NCBI RefSeq assembly: GCF_030348505.1
Contig: NZ_JAUCFJ010000002.1
Span: forward strand, 1,740,001 to 1,804,000
Source of the DNA: Lysinibacillus sp. G4S2
GTDB lineage: Bacteria; Bacillota; Bacilli; Bacillales_A; Planococcaceae
DNA: 64,000 bases
Direction: 5' to 3'
Made by a program: the position numbers and the translations under genes. Of the stretch, positions 35,022 to 43,587 are shown piece after piece. Below the pieces are notes generated by a model. The model saw only the letters and a program-made list of their open reading frames with translations. It searched no databases and had not been told where the DNA came from. Position 1 is the stretch's first letter. Each line of letters begins with the position of its first letter.

Positions 35022-35818
35022 TTGCATTCATCTACTATAAAATTAACAAATCGCATGTTAAGGATCATAAAGAATGCGGAAAAAGAAGCTACCTCTTCAC
35101 AACATAAAGTGTTACTACCAATTCATTTTCTACTTGCTTGTTTAAAAGAAAAAGAGGGGGTTCTTGGCGAAATAGTATTAAAGTGTACTATAGATGAAGC
35201 TTCTTTAAGAAACTTAGTTAATGAATCTGGTCTAAACTCAGACAAGCAACTAGCTATATGCAAAACTATAATCAGGTTTATGTAAATGAAGGTCACTTAC
35301 TGAAAGCATTAATAAAGACGAATATGCTGGAGAAATTCGTTTCAGAAGAAGATATGAAATTGATTTTAAAGCTTGGTACCACATCAAGAGATTTGGTGAC
35401 TCATCTTCACAATTATAAATTCCCAGATACAATTTCTACTAATATTCGTAGAGTCAATCGTGATGATAAGGACAAGCTAATTCATTTTGTAGAAAGTCAT
35501 TTTTCGCAAGAGTGGTCAGAAACGATTAAGTGTGGATTTTTAAGTGCTACACCTTCCATATATATAGCTTTTGATAATAATGGAGATATAGTTGGGTTTG
35601 CTGCATTTGACGTTTATCAAAATAAGAAATGTTATTTTGGCCCAATGGGTGTAGCAAAATCAAATCGAGTAAAAGGGATAGGATACTCTCTACTTCATCA
35701 TTGTTTAAAAGATATGCATGAGATTGGGTATGAATATGCAATTATTGGAGGGGCAGGTCCGATCGAGTTCTATGAAAAAGCTTGTCATGCTGTCGTTATT
35801 CCTGCGACCAACATGTAA
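35022..35818 (+). pseudogene. Clp_N-domain/GNAT fusion protein, broken by a 1-base frameshift
   Basis: Frame 1 (35022-35285) reads as a Clp N-terminal repeat domain (LTNRMLRIIKNAEKEA, VLLPIHFLLACLKEKEGVLG). Frame 2 (from about 35258) continues with the second Clp_N repeat (YVNEGHLLKALI) and then a GNAT acetyltransferase domain (SNRVKGIGYSLLHHCLK, with FYEKACHAVVI at the end). The switch is at GCAAAAC, 35250-35256; one more A would join LAICK to NYNQVYVNEG. A fused Clp_N-GNAT protein of about 265 residues is thus implied. Such fusions exist in Bacillus, to my memory. Function unknown. Confidence 0.8.
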
Positions 35819-35830
35819 AGGAGGTAAGTC

Positions 35831-36232
35831 GTGAATATAGTTCAAGCAAACACTATTTCTCCTGTTATTAGAAAACTACTTTCATTTGCAACGTCGGATA
35901 AAAAAGTTCAACAAGAGTATGAAAAATATATACTTTTATCGAATAGAACTTTATATAGCTTCGAAGTTGAGGATGAAATAGTCGGTTGTATCGGGATAGA
36001 ACGAATCAGTTTATCAGAGTGTGAGATTAAGCATATTGCTGTATTAGCTGATGAAAGAGGAAAAGACATTGGCAGTAAAATGATTAATTTTATCGCATGC
36101 AAGTACTCATCAATTGTTGCTGAAACGGATAATGAGGCTGTAGATTTTTATCGACGCTATGGTTTTTTCATAACTAGCCTAGGAGAGAAATACCCGGGTG
36201 TGGAACGCTTTCTATGTCAATATAATAAATAG
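35831..36232 (+). CDS. GNAT family N-acetyltransferase
   Basis: A 133-residue minimal GNAT domain. The acetyl-CoA loop reads AVLADERGKDIGSKMINFI (residues about 78-96), followed by AETDNEAVDFYRRYGFF. GTG start with AAAGGAGG well placed. It lies 13 bases behind the broken Clp_N-GNAT gene and probably shared its transcript. Confidence 0.85.
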   Translation: MNIVQANTISPVIRKLLSFATSDKKVQQEYEKYILLSNRTLYSFEVEDEIVGCIGIERISLSECEIKHIAVLADERGKDIGSKMINFIACKYSSIVAETDNEAVDFYRRYGFFITSLGEKYPGVERFLCQYNK

Positions 36233-36235
36233 TGA

Positions 36236-36283
36236 AAGAACCTGCGATGCTTGTCTTATAGAGAAAAGCATTGCAGGTTCTTT
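36236..36283. terminator. Terminator between the acetyltransferase and marR genes
   Basis: AAAGAACCTGCGATGCTT (36236-36252) pairs with AAGCATTGCAGGTTCTTT (one mismatch), then T residues. It serves both convergent genes. Confidence 0.88.
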
Positions 36284-36284
36284 T

Positions 36285-36722
36285 TTATAACTTTGGATTA
36301 AAGACTTTTTCGTCAAGAATGTTTAATGCATAATGTATATCCTCTAAATCTTTCTTTGATGCATGTTGAATAAGCTGTTGAAAGCGCTCTTCTATACAGG
36401 CGAATGCATCCTCCATTATTTTTTCTCCATCCTCTGTAAGGCAAACATAATGCTTTCTTCGATCCTCAGTATCGCTAATTTTTTCAATAAACTTTCTTTC
36501 CTGTAATTTTCGTAATTCACGACTTGTATTAGGTAAGGACATATGCAGACAATCACTAATTTCTGTAGGTGTAACAGGCTGACCTACTTTAATATATTCT
36601 AGAGTTTTATATTGTACAGGTGTAATATGATCGATTTTAACGTTTTGAGTTAGTTCATGCGTTACTTGGTGTACGGCTGCTGTAAATGTTACAAACTGAT
36701 TGAATAATTCTTTTTTGTCCAA
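36285..36722 (-). CDS. MarR family transcriptional regulator
   Basis: A 145-residue winged-helix repressor. The DNA-binding core is VTPTEISDCLHMSLPNTSRELRKLQERKFIEKI, then the wing SDTEDRRKHYVCLTEDG with the conserved DxRxxxxxLT pattern. It is divergently transcribed from a quinone-reductase-type gene. The region between has TTATCA/TGATAA half-sites, so it probably represses both. A thiol or phenolic inducer is typical for this pairing. Confidence 0.88.
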   Translation of the reverse strand: MDKKELFNQFVTFTAAVHQVTHELTQNVKIDHITPVQYKTLEYIKVGQPVTPTEISDCLHMSLPNTSRELRKLQERKFIEKISDTEDRRKHYVCLTEDGEKIMEDAFACIEERFQQLIQHASKKDLEDIHYALNILDEKVFNPKL

Positions 36723-36812
36723 ACTTAATCACCTCTTACTGACAAGATAACAAAAAACTTATCTTAAAACAATTATCATTTGACAACTAAAATCACGTCG
36801 TTTATTATTTTA

Positions 36813-36826
36813 TTATCAAATGATAA
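36813..36826. promoter_or_regulatory. Candidate MarR operator
   Basis: TTATCAAATGATAA is a perfect inverted repeat with a 2-base spacer, just before the reductase ribosome site. Related half-sites (AAGATAA, TTATCTT, TTATCATT) occur at 36744-36780 in front of the marR gene. Confidence 0.6.
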
Positions 36827-36843
36827 GTAATGGAGGTTGCTTG

Positions 36844-37431
36844 ATGAACACATTAATTATTTATACATATCCCAATCATAAAAGTTTGAATTACGCTTTT
36901 TTACAGGAGGTTATTAAGGGCTGTCATGATAATCCTTCTATTAAGGAGATTCAATTAGTAGATTTATATGAGGAGCAATTTAATCCGCTTTTAGTATTTC
37001 ATGAACATAAACGCCGTCGAGATATGTTTCGTGATCCAAAGCTTGAGAAATATCGAGAACAAATTAGATGGGCTGATAAAATTGTTTTTGTTTATCCGAT
37101 ATGGTGGGGTAGGCCACCAGCAATGCTTTTAGGGTATATAGATCAATTATTTGCGGCCAATTTTGCTTATAAAGATAAAAAGGGACTATTTCCGGAGGGG
37201 CTTCTAAAAGGAAAATCAGTGGTGTGTATTTCGACAATGAAGGGGCCAACAAAATATCCGCTATTATGGCTGAATAATGCGCATAAAATATTAATGAAAA
37301 GAGCGTTATTTAATTTTGTTGGCATTAAACAAGTAAAGTTTTTTGAATTTGGCAATATGGAAAGTAAAAAGGGGAGACAAAGCAAAAAACTTGAAAAAGT
37401 TTATCAATATTTTAGAAAAGTAGCTTACTAG
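36844..37431 (+). CDS. NAD(P)H-dependent oxidoreductase, flavodoxin-like fold
   Basis: A 195-residue protein of the Flavodoxin_2 family (MdaB/KefF/YwrO-like). It starts MNTLIIYTYPNHKSLNYAF, the family FMN-binding loop, and has VYPIWWGRPPAMLLGYIDQL, the signature around the flavin. The ATG at 36844 has TGGAGG 8 bases upstream; an earlier in-frame ATG at 36820 lies within the operator. Likely role: two-electron reduction of quinones or electrophiles, controlled by the divergent MarR protein. Confidence 0.88.
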   Translation: MNTLIIYTYPNHKSLNYAFLQEVIKGCHDNPSIKEIQLVDLYEEQFNPLLVFHEHKRRRDMFRDPKLEKYREQIRWADKIVFVYPIWWGRPPAMLLGYIDQLFAANFAYKDKKGLFPEGLLKGKSVVCISTMKGPTKYPLLWLNNAHKILMKRALFNFVGIKQVKFFEFGNMESKKGRQSKKLEKVYQYFRKVAY

Positions 37432-37473
37432 TTTCCTTGTTTAATAGACCCGTGCAGACGAAGAAAAAATCTA

Positions 37474-38270
37474 TTATTCGTTTGTACGAGTCGGATCTAC
37501 CTCCAGCGGCAGTGTAACAAGAAATGTTGTATATTCAGCAAACTGACTTTCGACAGTAACGGTTCCGTTATGCATATTGATAATTTTTTTGACTATGGAT
37601 AGCCCTAAGCCACTTCCACCATTAGCGGCTGTCCGCGATTGGTCAGCCTTATAAAATCGCTCGAATATATGCTTTTGTTGTTCTTCTGTTAGACCAATAC
37701 CATTATCGTGAACGGCAATATTGATCATATCCATTTGCTTCATTATAGATAGTGTAATTGTGCCAGTAGCTGGAGTGAATTTAATGCTGTTACTAAGTAA
37801 ATTCATCCATACTTGATTCATTAAGTCTTCATCAGCCATTATCGAAATGTTTTCGAATTGAAGATCCATCTCTATATTTTTAGCTAACCAATTAGGTTCA
37901 AGTGCCAGCACTACATTGCGCAATTGCTTATCGAGTCGGTAGTACTTAGGCTCGAAGGGGTGATGTTTTGATTCTAATGACGTTAGCTTTAGTAAATTGT
38001 CACTTATTTTCGATAAACGATTACTTTCCATTTCAATAATTTCTAAATAATGCTGACGCTATCCTCTTGAAGGTCCATGTTTTTCAATGCTTTAGCAAAG
38101 CCATTAATAGATGTTAGAGGTGACTGGATTTCATGAGAAACATTCGAGATAAATTCTTGTCTCATTCTTTCTAATTCGCCTAATTCGACCGCCATATGGT
38201 TGATACCATGTATTAATTGACCAAATTGATCGGATAATAATAGTGCAAGTAAAGAGAACAAATACACCAA
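37474..38270 (-). pseudogene. Sensor histidine kinase, truncated and frameshifted
   Basis: Two minus-strand frames form the C-terminal part of a kinase. The upstream part (38270-38043) holds a short HAMP-like piece and the H-box MRQEFISNVSHEIQSPLTSI. The downstream part (38031-37474) has NLLSNSIKFTP (N-box), HDNGIGL (G1) and GGSGLGLSIVKKIINMHNG (G2). A missing base near 38041 separates the frames: with one base added, SVS joins HYLEIIEMESNRLSKIS. The sensor and first membrane helix are gone; at 38270 the sequence joins an ABC transporter. So both genes are relics of a deletion. Confidence 0.85.
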
Positions 38271-38738
38271 CTACGGTCCATAATGTTCTGTAATGAGTTC
38301 TTTGACGACAGCTGTGTCATTCGTAACACGACTTAATATTTCACCTGTATCGTTTTCGTCATAATAGGGAATTGGTAAATGAAGTAGCTTTCTCCAAAGC
38401 TGATCTCTTAACTTCGCGACAACATGATGTCCGACACGGTTTAAATAATAAATGGAAAGCCCACTCGCTATAGCCTGCACGATAAAAGCAATACCTAACA
38501 AAATAATTTGCCAATAATCAAGGGATTCTAATGAAAAGCCATCCACTAATTTTTTTGTAAATAACGGAACGATAAATCCAACGCCGGTAGTCGTTAAACT
38601 CATAATTAATGAGATTATTAAAAGCCATATTGGTGGCTCAGCTTGTTTGACTAAGCGAACAAAGCGTCGCCAATCCTTTTGTTTACTAGTATCTTTTGAT
38701 GTCTCCTGCAACGTAAAAACATCCTTTATTTTCAACAA
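38271..38738 (-). pseudogene. BmrA-like ABC exporter, N-terminal fragment
   Basis: About 155 residues matching the start of BmrA/YvcC-type homodimeric multidrug exporters: two membrane helices (WLLIISLIMSLTTTGVGFIV and IILLGIAFIVQAIASGLSIY) and the coupling segment YYDENDTGEILSRVTNDTAV, ending VVKELITEHYGP. The remaining membrane domain and the entire ATPase are absent; it runs directly into kinase-derived sequence. No good ribosome site fits the TTG at 38738. A non-functional remnant. Confidence 0.82.
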
Positions 38739-38912
38739 CTAAAAATATGAATCTTTAATGTTTCTTACTATAGCACGTCTTTGTGAACTGAATATGAAAC
38801 GAGGAGGTAATGAGGATAGGTACGAGTACGATTATTATGATTTATATCAATTGTATAATTTTAATTAAATAAAGGGTAAATAGTTTGAATTTTCGATGTG
38901 GGAAAATTTTAC

Positions 38913-38965
38913 ATAAAAAAGCGCAAGAAATCAATGTTTTTAAAATTGATATCTAGCGCTTTTTA
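38913..38965 (-). terminator. Terminator of the zinc-ribbon gene pair
   Basis: AAAAAGCGC and ATCAAT pair with ATTGAT and GCGCTTTTT-type arms, with a small internal bulge; the reverse strand ends in T residues. Confidence 0.8.
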
Positions 38966-38996
38966 AAATTTCTACTAGCTAATTCCTAGCCTCTTT

Positions 38997-39299
38997 TTAA
39001 TAATTACTCTCTTCGATAGAACCAAGTACAAATCCTATTATTCCAGATACGACCATTACTACTACATATACACCGATTACAATCAGAGCCCATATTAAAG
39101 CAGATTTAGCTGCTTTAGGCTTATTGTCTTTCCAAACAAAGTACATAATAATACCTAAGAGCGGTGTACAACAAAAGGAAAGGATATTAATAGCTATATT
39201 TGGTCTATCCTCTGAGGATGTATTTTGTACACGAACACCACATTTTGGGCAAATTTCTGCTTGTGCTGCTATTTCTTCACTACAGTGTGGACAAAACAT
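38997..39299 (-). CDS. Zinc-ribbon membrane protein (100 aa)
   Basis: An N-terminal zinc ribbon, MFCPHCSEEIAAQAEICPKCG (CxxC-x11-CxxC), is followed by two hydrophobic segments (about residues 35-52 and 66-92). Such proteins are common in Bacillales and have no assigned role. TAGGAGGT is located just upstream. It lies behind a second zinc-ribbon gene on the same strand. Confidence 0.8.
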   Translation of the reverse strand: MFCPHCSEEIAAQAEICPKCGVRVQNTSSEDRPNIAINILSFCCTPLLGIIMYFVWKDNKPKAAKSALIWALIVIGVYVVVMVVSGIIGFVLGSIEESNY

Positions 39300-39321
39300 T
39301 TTTTATACCTCCTAAAGAAAA

Positions 39322-39732
39322 TTAAAAGAATTCCCATTTTTCAACTTCTTTTCCTTCATAGCATTTTTTCCCGATTAAATAAGCATCAATTAAAATGGGT
39401 AAACCAACAATAATGTATGGAATTAATAGATTATTAAAAATTAAAACAGAAGTCATAAATATAAATAAGCAAAGAAACCCTTTCCATACTTGATCATTAA
39501 TGATTTGACCTACACCAGGTATTAGAAATGTAAGTAATGCGGGAGCTAGTGGATGAGTACCCTTAGGAGATTTTCTTAAAATAATTCCGCATGAAGTACA
39601 CTTATCTTGAAAAGAATTTAATTCATTCCCGCAATTATGGCAGTAATTATGTACTTTGAATTTTCTAACACCACAATTTAGGCAAATTTCTGCATGCTCT
39701 GATAGATTGGCTGCGCAATATGTACAAAACAT
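39322..39732 (-). CDS. Double zinc-ribbon membrane protein (136 aa)
   Basis: Two zinc ribbons follow one another: CTYCAANLSEHAEICLNCG and CHNCGNELNSFQDKCTSCG. A hydrophobic region with three short helices comes next (PALLTFLIPGVGQIINDQVW; a TM2-like pattern) and an acidic end. Its ribosome site is AAGGAGACT. The 22-base gap to the next gene suggests one transcript. Function unknown. Confidence 0.8.
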   Translation of the reverse strand: MFCTYCAANLSEHAEICLNCGVRKFKVHNYCHNCGNELNSFQDKCTSCGIILRKSPKGTHPLAPALLTFLIPGVGQIINDQVWKGFLCLFIFMTSVLIFNNLLIPYIIVGLPILIDAYLIGKKCYEGKEVEKWEFF

Positions 39733-39743
39733 TTTCAGTCTCC

Positions 39744-40040
39744 TTAGTTAAAAATTAATGAACCAATATATTCCCCTTTTTTATAGAGATACATAGTTAG
39801 ATTCCAAAATAAGAGGGCAGCGTATAAAAACATAAAAACAATGCCTATTCCACCTAGTATCCCTGTTACTAATCTCCGATAGTTAGTACTAAGCCATTTA
39901 TTAAATAATTGTCCCGTTCCGTCTATAATCAAGGGAATTGTTAAAATAAAAGCATAAAAAAAAGGTAAAACTTTAAATAATGCCAATATAATGCCAATTA
40001 CATATCCAATACAAACGGAAATTGAACACCTTTATAAAAA
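39744..40040 (-). pseudogene. DUF2085 membrane protein, N-terminally degraded
   Basis: The frame 39986-39744 has the DUF2085 end: PLIIDGTGQLFNKWLSTN and RRLVTGILGGIGIVF. Upstream the frame stays open but the conserved Cys-rich start (CHRIPERSF and CSRCTGIYIGY) is reduced to an out-of-line QFPF and CIGYVIGIILAL. So it is probably a remnant, with translation from MALFKV being chance. DUF2085 function is unknown. Confidence 0.6.
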
Positions 40041-40222
40041 AAAGATCGGCTTGGTAATCTGTGGCAAAGGAACAAATATTGAAAATATCGATTCACGCAA
40101 TCACCTTTTTAATCAAGATTTTGGCTCATCACCAAAAGTTGTGGATGACATTTTTTTAAATATATGAACTGTATATTAGTTGATTGTAGTGGAGGCTGGG
40201 CGACTCCTTGGGGATCAGCGTC

Positions 40223-41884
40223 GAGGGCACTGAAAAGTGGTTAGATAAAGGAAGTAGCGAATTTTTCTCTACTTCCTTTTCTTTCATCTATAATTATTAG
40301 TATACTGTTCATTTTAGGTGGTGCTTTTTATGCTTTCCAAACAAGAAACGCTTGCTCTTAGTCCTCATATGGCAATCTATGATTTAGTTGTGCCAAAAGA
40401 TAATATGCTTCGTCAAATGAAGGAATTAATTGATTTTACTTTTGTTTTAGAGGATTAGAGACTAAATATTGTCTAGATAATGGTCGTTACGCTATTTCAC
40501 CTATTCGTATGTTCAAATATTTATTACTTAAGGCAATTTATGATATTTCTGATGTTGATGTAGTAGAACGTTCTAAATATGATATGTCCTTTAAATATTT
40601 TTAGATATGGCACCAGAAGAAGGTGTTATTGAGGCAAGTTCTTTAACAAAATTCCGTCGATTACGTTTACAAGATGTCCAATTATTAGATTTACTCATTC
40701 ACAAAACCGTAGAACTAGCTATTGCACAGGGTGTTTTAAAAGTAAAACATTGATTGTAGACGCAACACATACGAAGGCACGCTACCAACAGAAGTCCCCG
40801 AAAGAGTTTTACAAGAGAAATCAAAACAGGTACGAAAAGCCATTGTATCAATTCGAGTGAAACAATGAAATCAAAATTTCCCACTAAACCGACTTCTCAA
40901 GATATCCAAAAGAAGTGGACTATTGTCACCAAGTCATTCAAATAATAGAAGAAAATAAGGCTATTGCTCAAATACCAAGTGTACAAGAAAAAGTAAATGT
41001 CCTCAAAGAAGTTATTGAAGATTATGAGCTTAAAATAAATTACTCAGCTGATCCTGATGCACGTGTCGGTTATAAATCTAAAGAATCCTTTCTTTGGTTA
41101 TAAAACACATTTGGCAATGAGTGATGAAAGACTTATAACAGCAGTAGTTGTAACAACAGGTGAAAAAAGTGACAGGAATTATTTACAAGAGCTAGTAGAG
41201 AAGAGTGAGCAAGCAGGCATAGAAGTGAACACCATTCTTGGAGATACAGCGTATTCTGGTAAAGAGAATTTATTATACACAAAAAAGAAAGAGATTCAAC
41301 TCATTTCAAGGCTACATCCTGTTATTACGAACGGTCAACGGAAGCAAGAAAGTAAGTTTGAGTTTAATAAAGATGCCGATTTATATGTGTGCCCTGCTGG
41401 ACATTTAGCAAAGAGTAAAAGTATTAAAAAGCGTAAGAATTCCACGCAAAATACACAATTAAAATATTTCTTTGATATGAAAAATGTAAAGTTTGTCCTT
41501 TAAAAGAAGGGTGTTATAAAGAAGGAGCGAAAACAAAAAGTTATTCAGTTTCTCTTCTGTCAAATGAACACATAGAACAAGAAGTGTTTCAGGAAACGGA
41601 ATCCTTAAACAATTGGCAAAAGAACGCTATAAAATCGAAGCAAAGAATAGTGAAATAAAAAACAGACACGGGTATAATCAAGCAAACGCCACGGGTCTAT
41701 TTGGTATGCAAATACAAGCAGCCGCAACGCTATTTGTCGTGAATATGAAGAATTTTAAAACTAATGAACGAAAAAGCAAAGAATAATGAAGAAATCGGAC
41801 GACCCTTCCTAAAAAGGATGAAATGGCGCTCGATATTTTTTTGAGTTAAAAAATTTTAATTTTGATGAGTTTTTCAGTGCCCTC
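40223..41884 (+). mobile_element. IS1182-like insertion sequence with target duplication
   Basis: A 1,662-bp element bounded by the inverted repeat GAGGGCACTGAAAA at both ends. It is flanked by the 10-bp direct repeat GATCAGCGTC (40213-40222 and 41885-41894), which occurs once in the uninterrupted MITE-like copy D at 43377. So the exact insertion point is visible. The single gene inside is a degraded transposase, so the element is no longer autonomous. Confidence 0.9.
40330..41844 (+). pseudogene. IS1182 family transposase, multiple frameshifts
   Basis: Reading across frames gives one transposase of the IS1182 type. It starts MLSKQETLALSPHMAIYDLV, has the N-terminal DUF772-like part (NGRYAISPIRMFKYLLLKAI), then the DDE catalytic core: first Asp in LIVDATHTKARY, second in ILGDTAYSGKENL, and Glu in the RYKIEAKNSEIKNRHGYNQA region. 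At least five frame changes or stops lie between (near 40455, 40600, 40745, 41090 and 41500-41600). It cannot make a working enzyme. Confidence 0.88.
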
Positions 41885-42248
41885 GATCAGCGTCACAGAT
41901 GAGACCCTGGAGCGAGCAACGCGAGTGAAGCGGCTCATCGGACGCCCAGAAGCTCTGCTCTGCGCGAAAGCGAAGCGTCAGCGGCAAATGTTTTATCTGT
42001 GCGAAAGCGTAGCGTCAGCAACAAAGCGCCAGTCGGAACGGAAATCAACCACACGTTTTGGTGAAGAGCCAAGTTTTTCGATAAAAGGAAACAACAAAGA
42101 TAATATACTATAAAAAGGAATATTGGTAGCTTTTTTAAGAGGAATGTTTAAAGTAAGTTCCTTTTTTTGGAGGAATATCATATAATGTTATAAACCGACA
42201 GCCGGTCTATTTAGTGTCGTATCTCGTCCTTTTTAAAAAATATAAATA

Positions 42249-42306
42249 GTCACCATGTTGACATTTAGAAGTTTGTTATATATATTATTTTAGTAAACAT
42301 GGTGAC
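42249..42306. promoter_or_regulatory. Promoter with two MarR-type operators
   Basis: A sigma-A promoter, TTGACA (42258-42263), 17 bp, TATATT (42281-42286), lies between two near-palindromes: GTCACCATGTTGAC (42249-42262, overlapping -35) and GTAAACATGGTGAC (42293-42306, at the start of the transcript). Read on opposite strands they differ at one position. Their centres are 44 bp apart. The next gene encodes a MarR protein, so autoregulation is likely. Confidence 0.75.
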
Positions 42307-42324
42307 TAAAAAGAGGTGCTATTG

Positions 42325-42900
42325 ATGGATATTAATTATTTATTGAAGGAATTGCATTTTATGCAGCAAAGTTATGCGACATTGTTTTCGGTTGTCAATA
42401 AAGTCCAAATAAGAGGAGATGAATATTTAGAGGTATTAACTTCTAGACAGCATATGGCTCTAATTGCCATAGCGCATTTACCAATAGAAAATACAACACT
42501 CGTTAATATTGCTAAAAAGCTCGGTACAACAAAGCAAACCGCAAACAAATTAATAACAAGTCTTGTGAAAAAAGGATATGTTCAAACGCTACCAAGTAAA
42601 TTAGATAAAAGATCAATTAATGTTGAGATTACCACAGAAGGTAAACAGACTTTAATTGCTTGTTCAGAGAAGTCTACTTACTTTTTAGCAGATATCTTTA
42701 AAGATTTCTCAGCAGAGGAAATTGAAACACTGTGGAAATTATTGCAAAAACTCTATCGTTTTGATGGTGAGGAACTAGATGGATATGAAGAAACGGTAAA
42801 TATGGAGATAGAGAAACCAGAAAAGATTTCGGACTTCCAAGAGAGAGTTTTAACGGAGTTATTAAAACGACGATATGGAGATGAAGAGCGTCATGATTAA
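42325..42900 (+). CDS. MarR family transcriptional regulator
   Basis: A 191-residue winged-helix regulator, longer than usual because of a charged C-terminal tail of about 40 residues. The DNA-binding core is LVNIAKKLGTTKQTANKLITSLVKKGYVQTL, with the wing SKLDKRSINVEITTEGKQ. AGAGG at 42312 places the start at ATG 42325. It probably binds the two operators flanking its own promoter and controls the downstream membrane protein and MFS transporter. Confidence 0.87.
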   Translation: MDINYLLKELHFMQQSYATLFSVVNKVQIRGDEYLEVLTSRQHMALIAIAHLPIENTTLVNIAKKLGTTKQTANKLITSLVKKGYVQTLPSKLDKRSINVEITTEGKQTLIACSEKSTYFLADIFKDFSAEEIETLWKLLQKLYRFDGEELDGYEETVNMEIEKPEKISDFQERVLTELLKRRYGDEERHD

Positions 42901-43198
42901 AGGAGACACACCGTTTTTTTATCAAAAAGCAAAAGAAACTGAGCAGAAGTTCAAAGAAAAAGTTTATCTGATGAAACGTAAAATAAAGGAAATAAAGAAA
43001 TCTGCGAATGACGTTAAGGGAAAATTTCATCGGAAATCAAAAATTACTCGCACTGGAAATTATGTATCTATTATCGTAGGTCTCTTGCTGCTAATGATGT
43101 CTTGGAGCACGCAAATTGAGTGGCTCATTTGGTTAAGTACCATAAGTATTTTTAGTAATATCCTTCTCCTTACAATTCAAAAAAAATTATATTTTTAG
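42893..43198 (+). CDS. Small membrane protein coupled to the MarR gene
   Basis: A 101-residue protein with a basic, probably helical N-terminal half (residues 1-55) and two membrane helices (NYVSIIVGLLLLMMSWST and LIWLSTISIFSNILLL). The ATG at 42893 overlaps the end of the MarR gene (ATGATTAA), suggesting coupling; an ATG at 42875 is possible. No family recognised. Confidence 0.7.
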   Translation: MIKGDTPFFYQKAKETEQKFKEKVYLMKRKIKEIKKSANDVKGKFHRKSKITRTGNYVSIIVGLLLLMMSWSTQIEWLIWLSTISIFSNILLLTIQKKLYF

Positions 43199-43319
43199 TC
43201 ATTGCAAATCTACACTTCCGTGGCTAGAAAATCATGGAAGTAAATCAATTCTACGTTATGGAGAAGAGCATATTTTTAGGAATTTCACAGCCATTAATTG
43301 TTGATTTTGATTAAAAGGA

Positions 43320-43566
43320 GGCTCATCACCACATGTATATAAGTTGACCTTCGTTCCGACTGGGCGACTCCTTGGGGATCAGCGTCACAGATGAGACCCT
43401 GGAGCGAGCAACGCGAGTGAAGCGGCTCATCGGACGCCCCCAGGAAGCTCTGCTCTGCGCGAAAGCGAAGCGTCAGCGGCAAATGTTTTATCTGTGCGAA
43501 AGCGTAGCGTCAGCAACAAAGCGCCCAGTCGGAACGGAAATCAACCACACGTTATGGTGATGACCC
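43320..43566. repeat. MITE-like element, copy D (uninterrupted reference copy)
   Basis: Left end GGCTCATCACCACATGTATA, shortened by a small deletion; right end CAACCACACGTTATGGTGAT plus GACCC. The interior contains GGGGATCAGCGTCACAGATG, the intact form of the site used by the IS at 40223. It separates the small membrane protein gene from the MFS gene. Confidence 0.8.
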
Positions 43567-43587
43567 TAAAAGGAAGGGGTCTGATGA

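Larger units (their letters stand above)
40121..42072. repeat. MITE-like element, copy C, split by an insertion sequence
   Basis: Left end TTGGCTCATCACCAAAAGTT; right end CACACGTTTTGGTGAAGAGC plus CAA. The two are inverted copies over about 26 bp. Without the insertion and its target duplication it is about 280 bp. The right part has the GATGAGACCCTGGAGCGAG region and one full 36/37-bp unit (GCGAAAGCGAAGCGTCAGCG-GCAAATGTTTTATCTGT). Confidence 0.8.

Noticed and set aside
41862..43560. Short plus- and minus-strand frames inside MITE-like copies C and D
   Set aside because: They fall in the repeated element, differ between copies by frame and have no ribosome sites.
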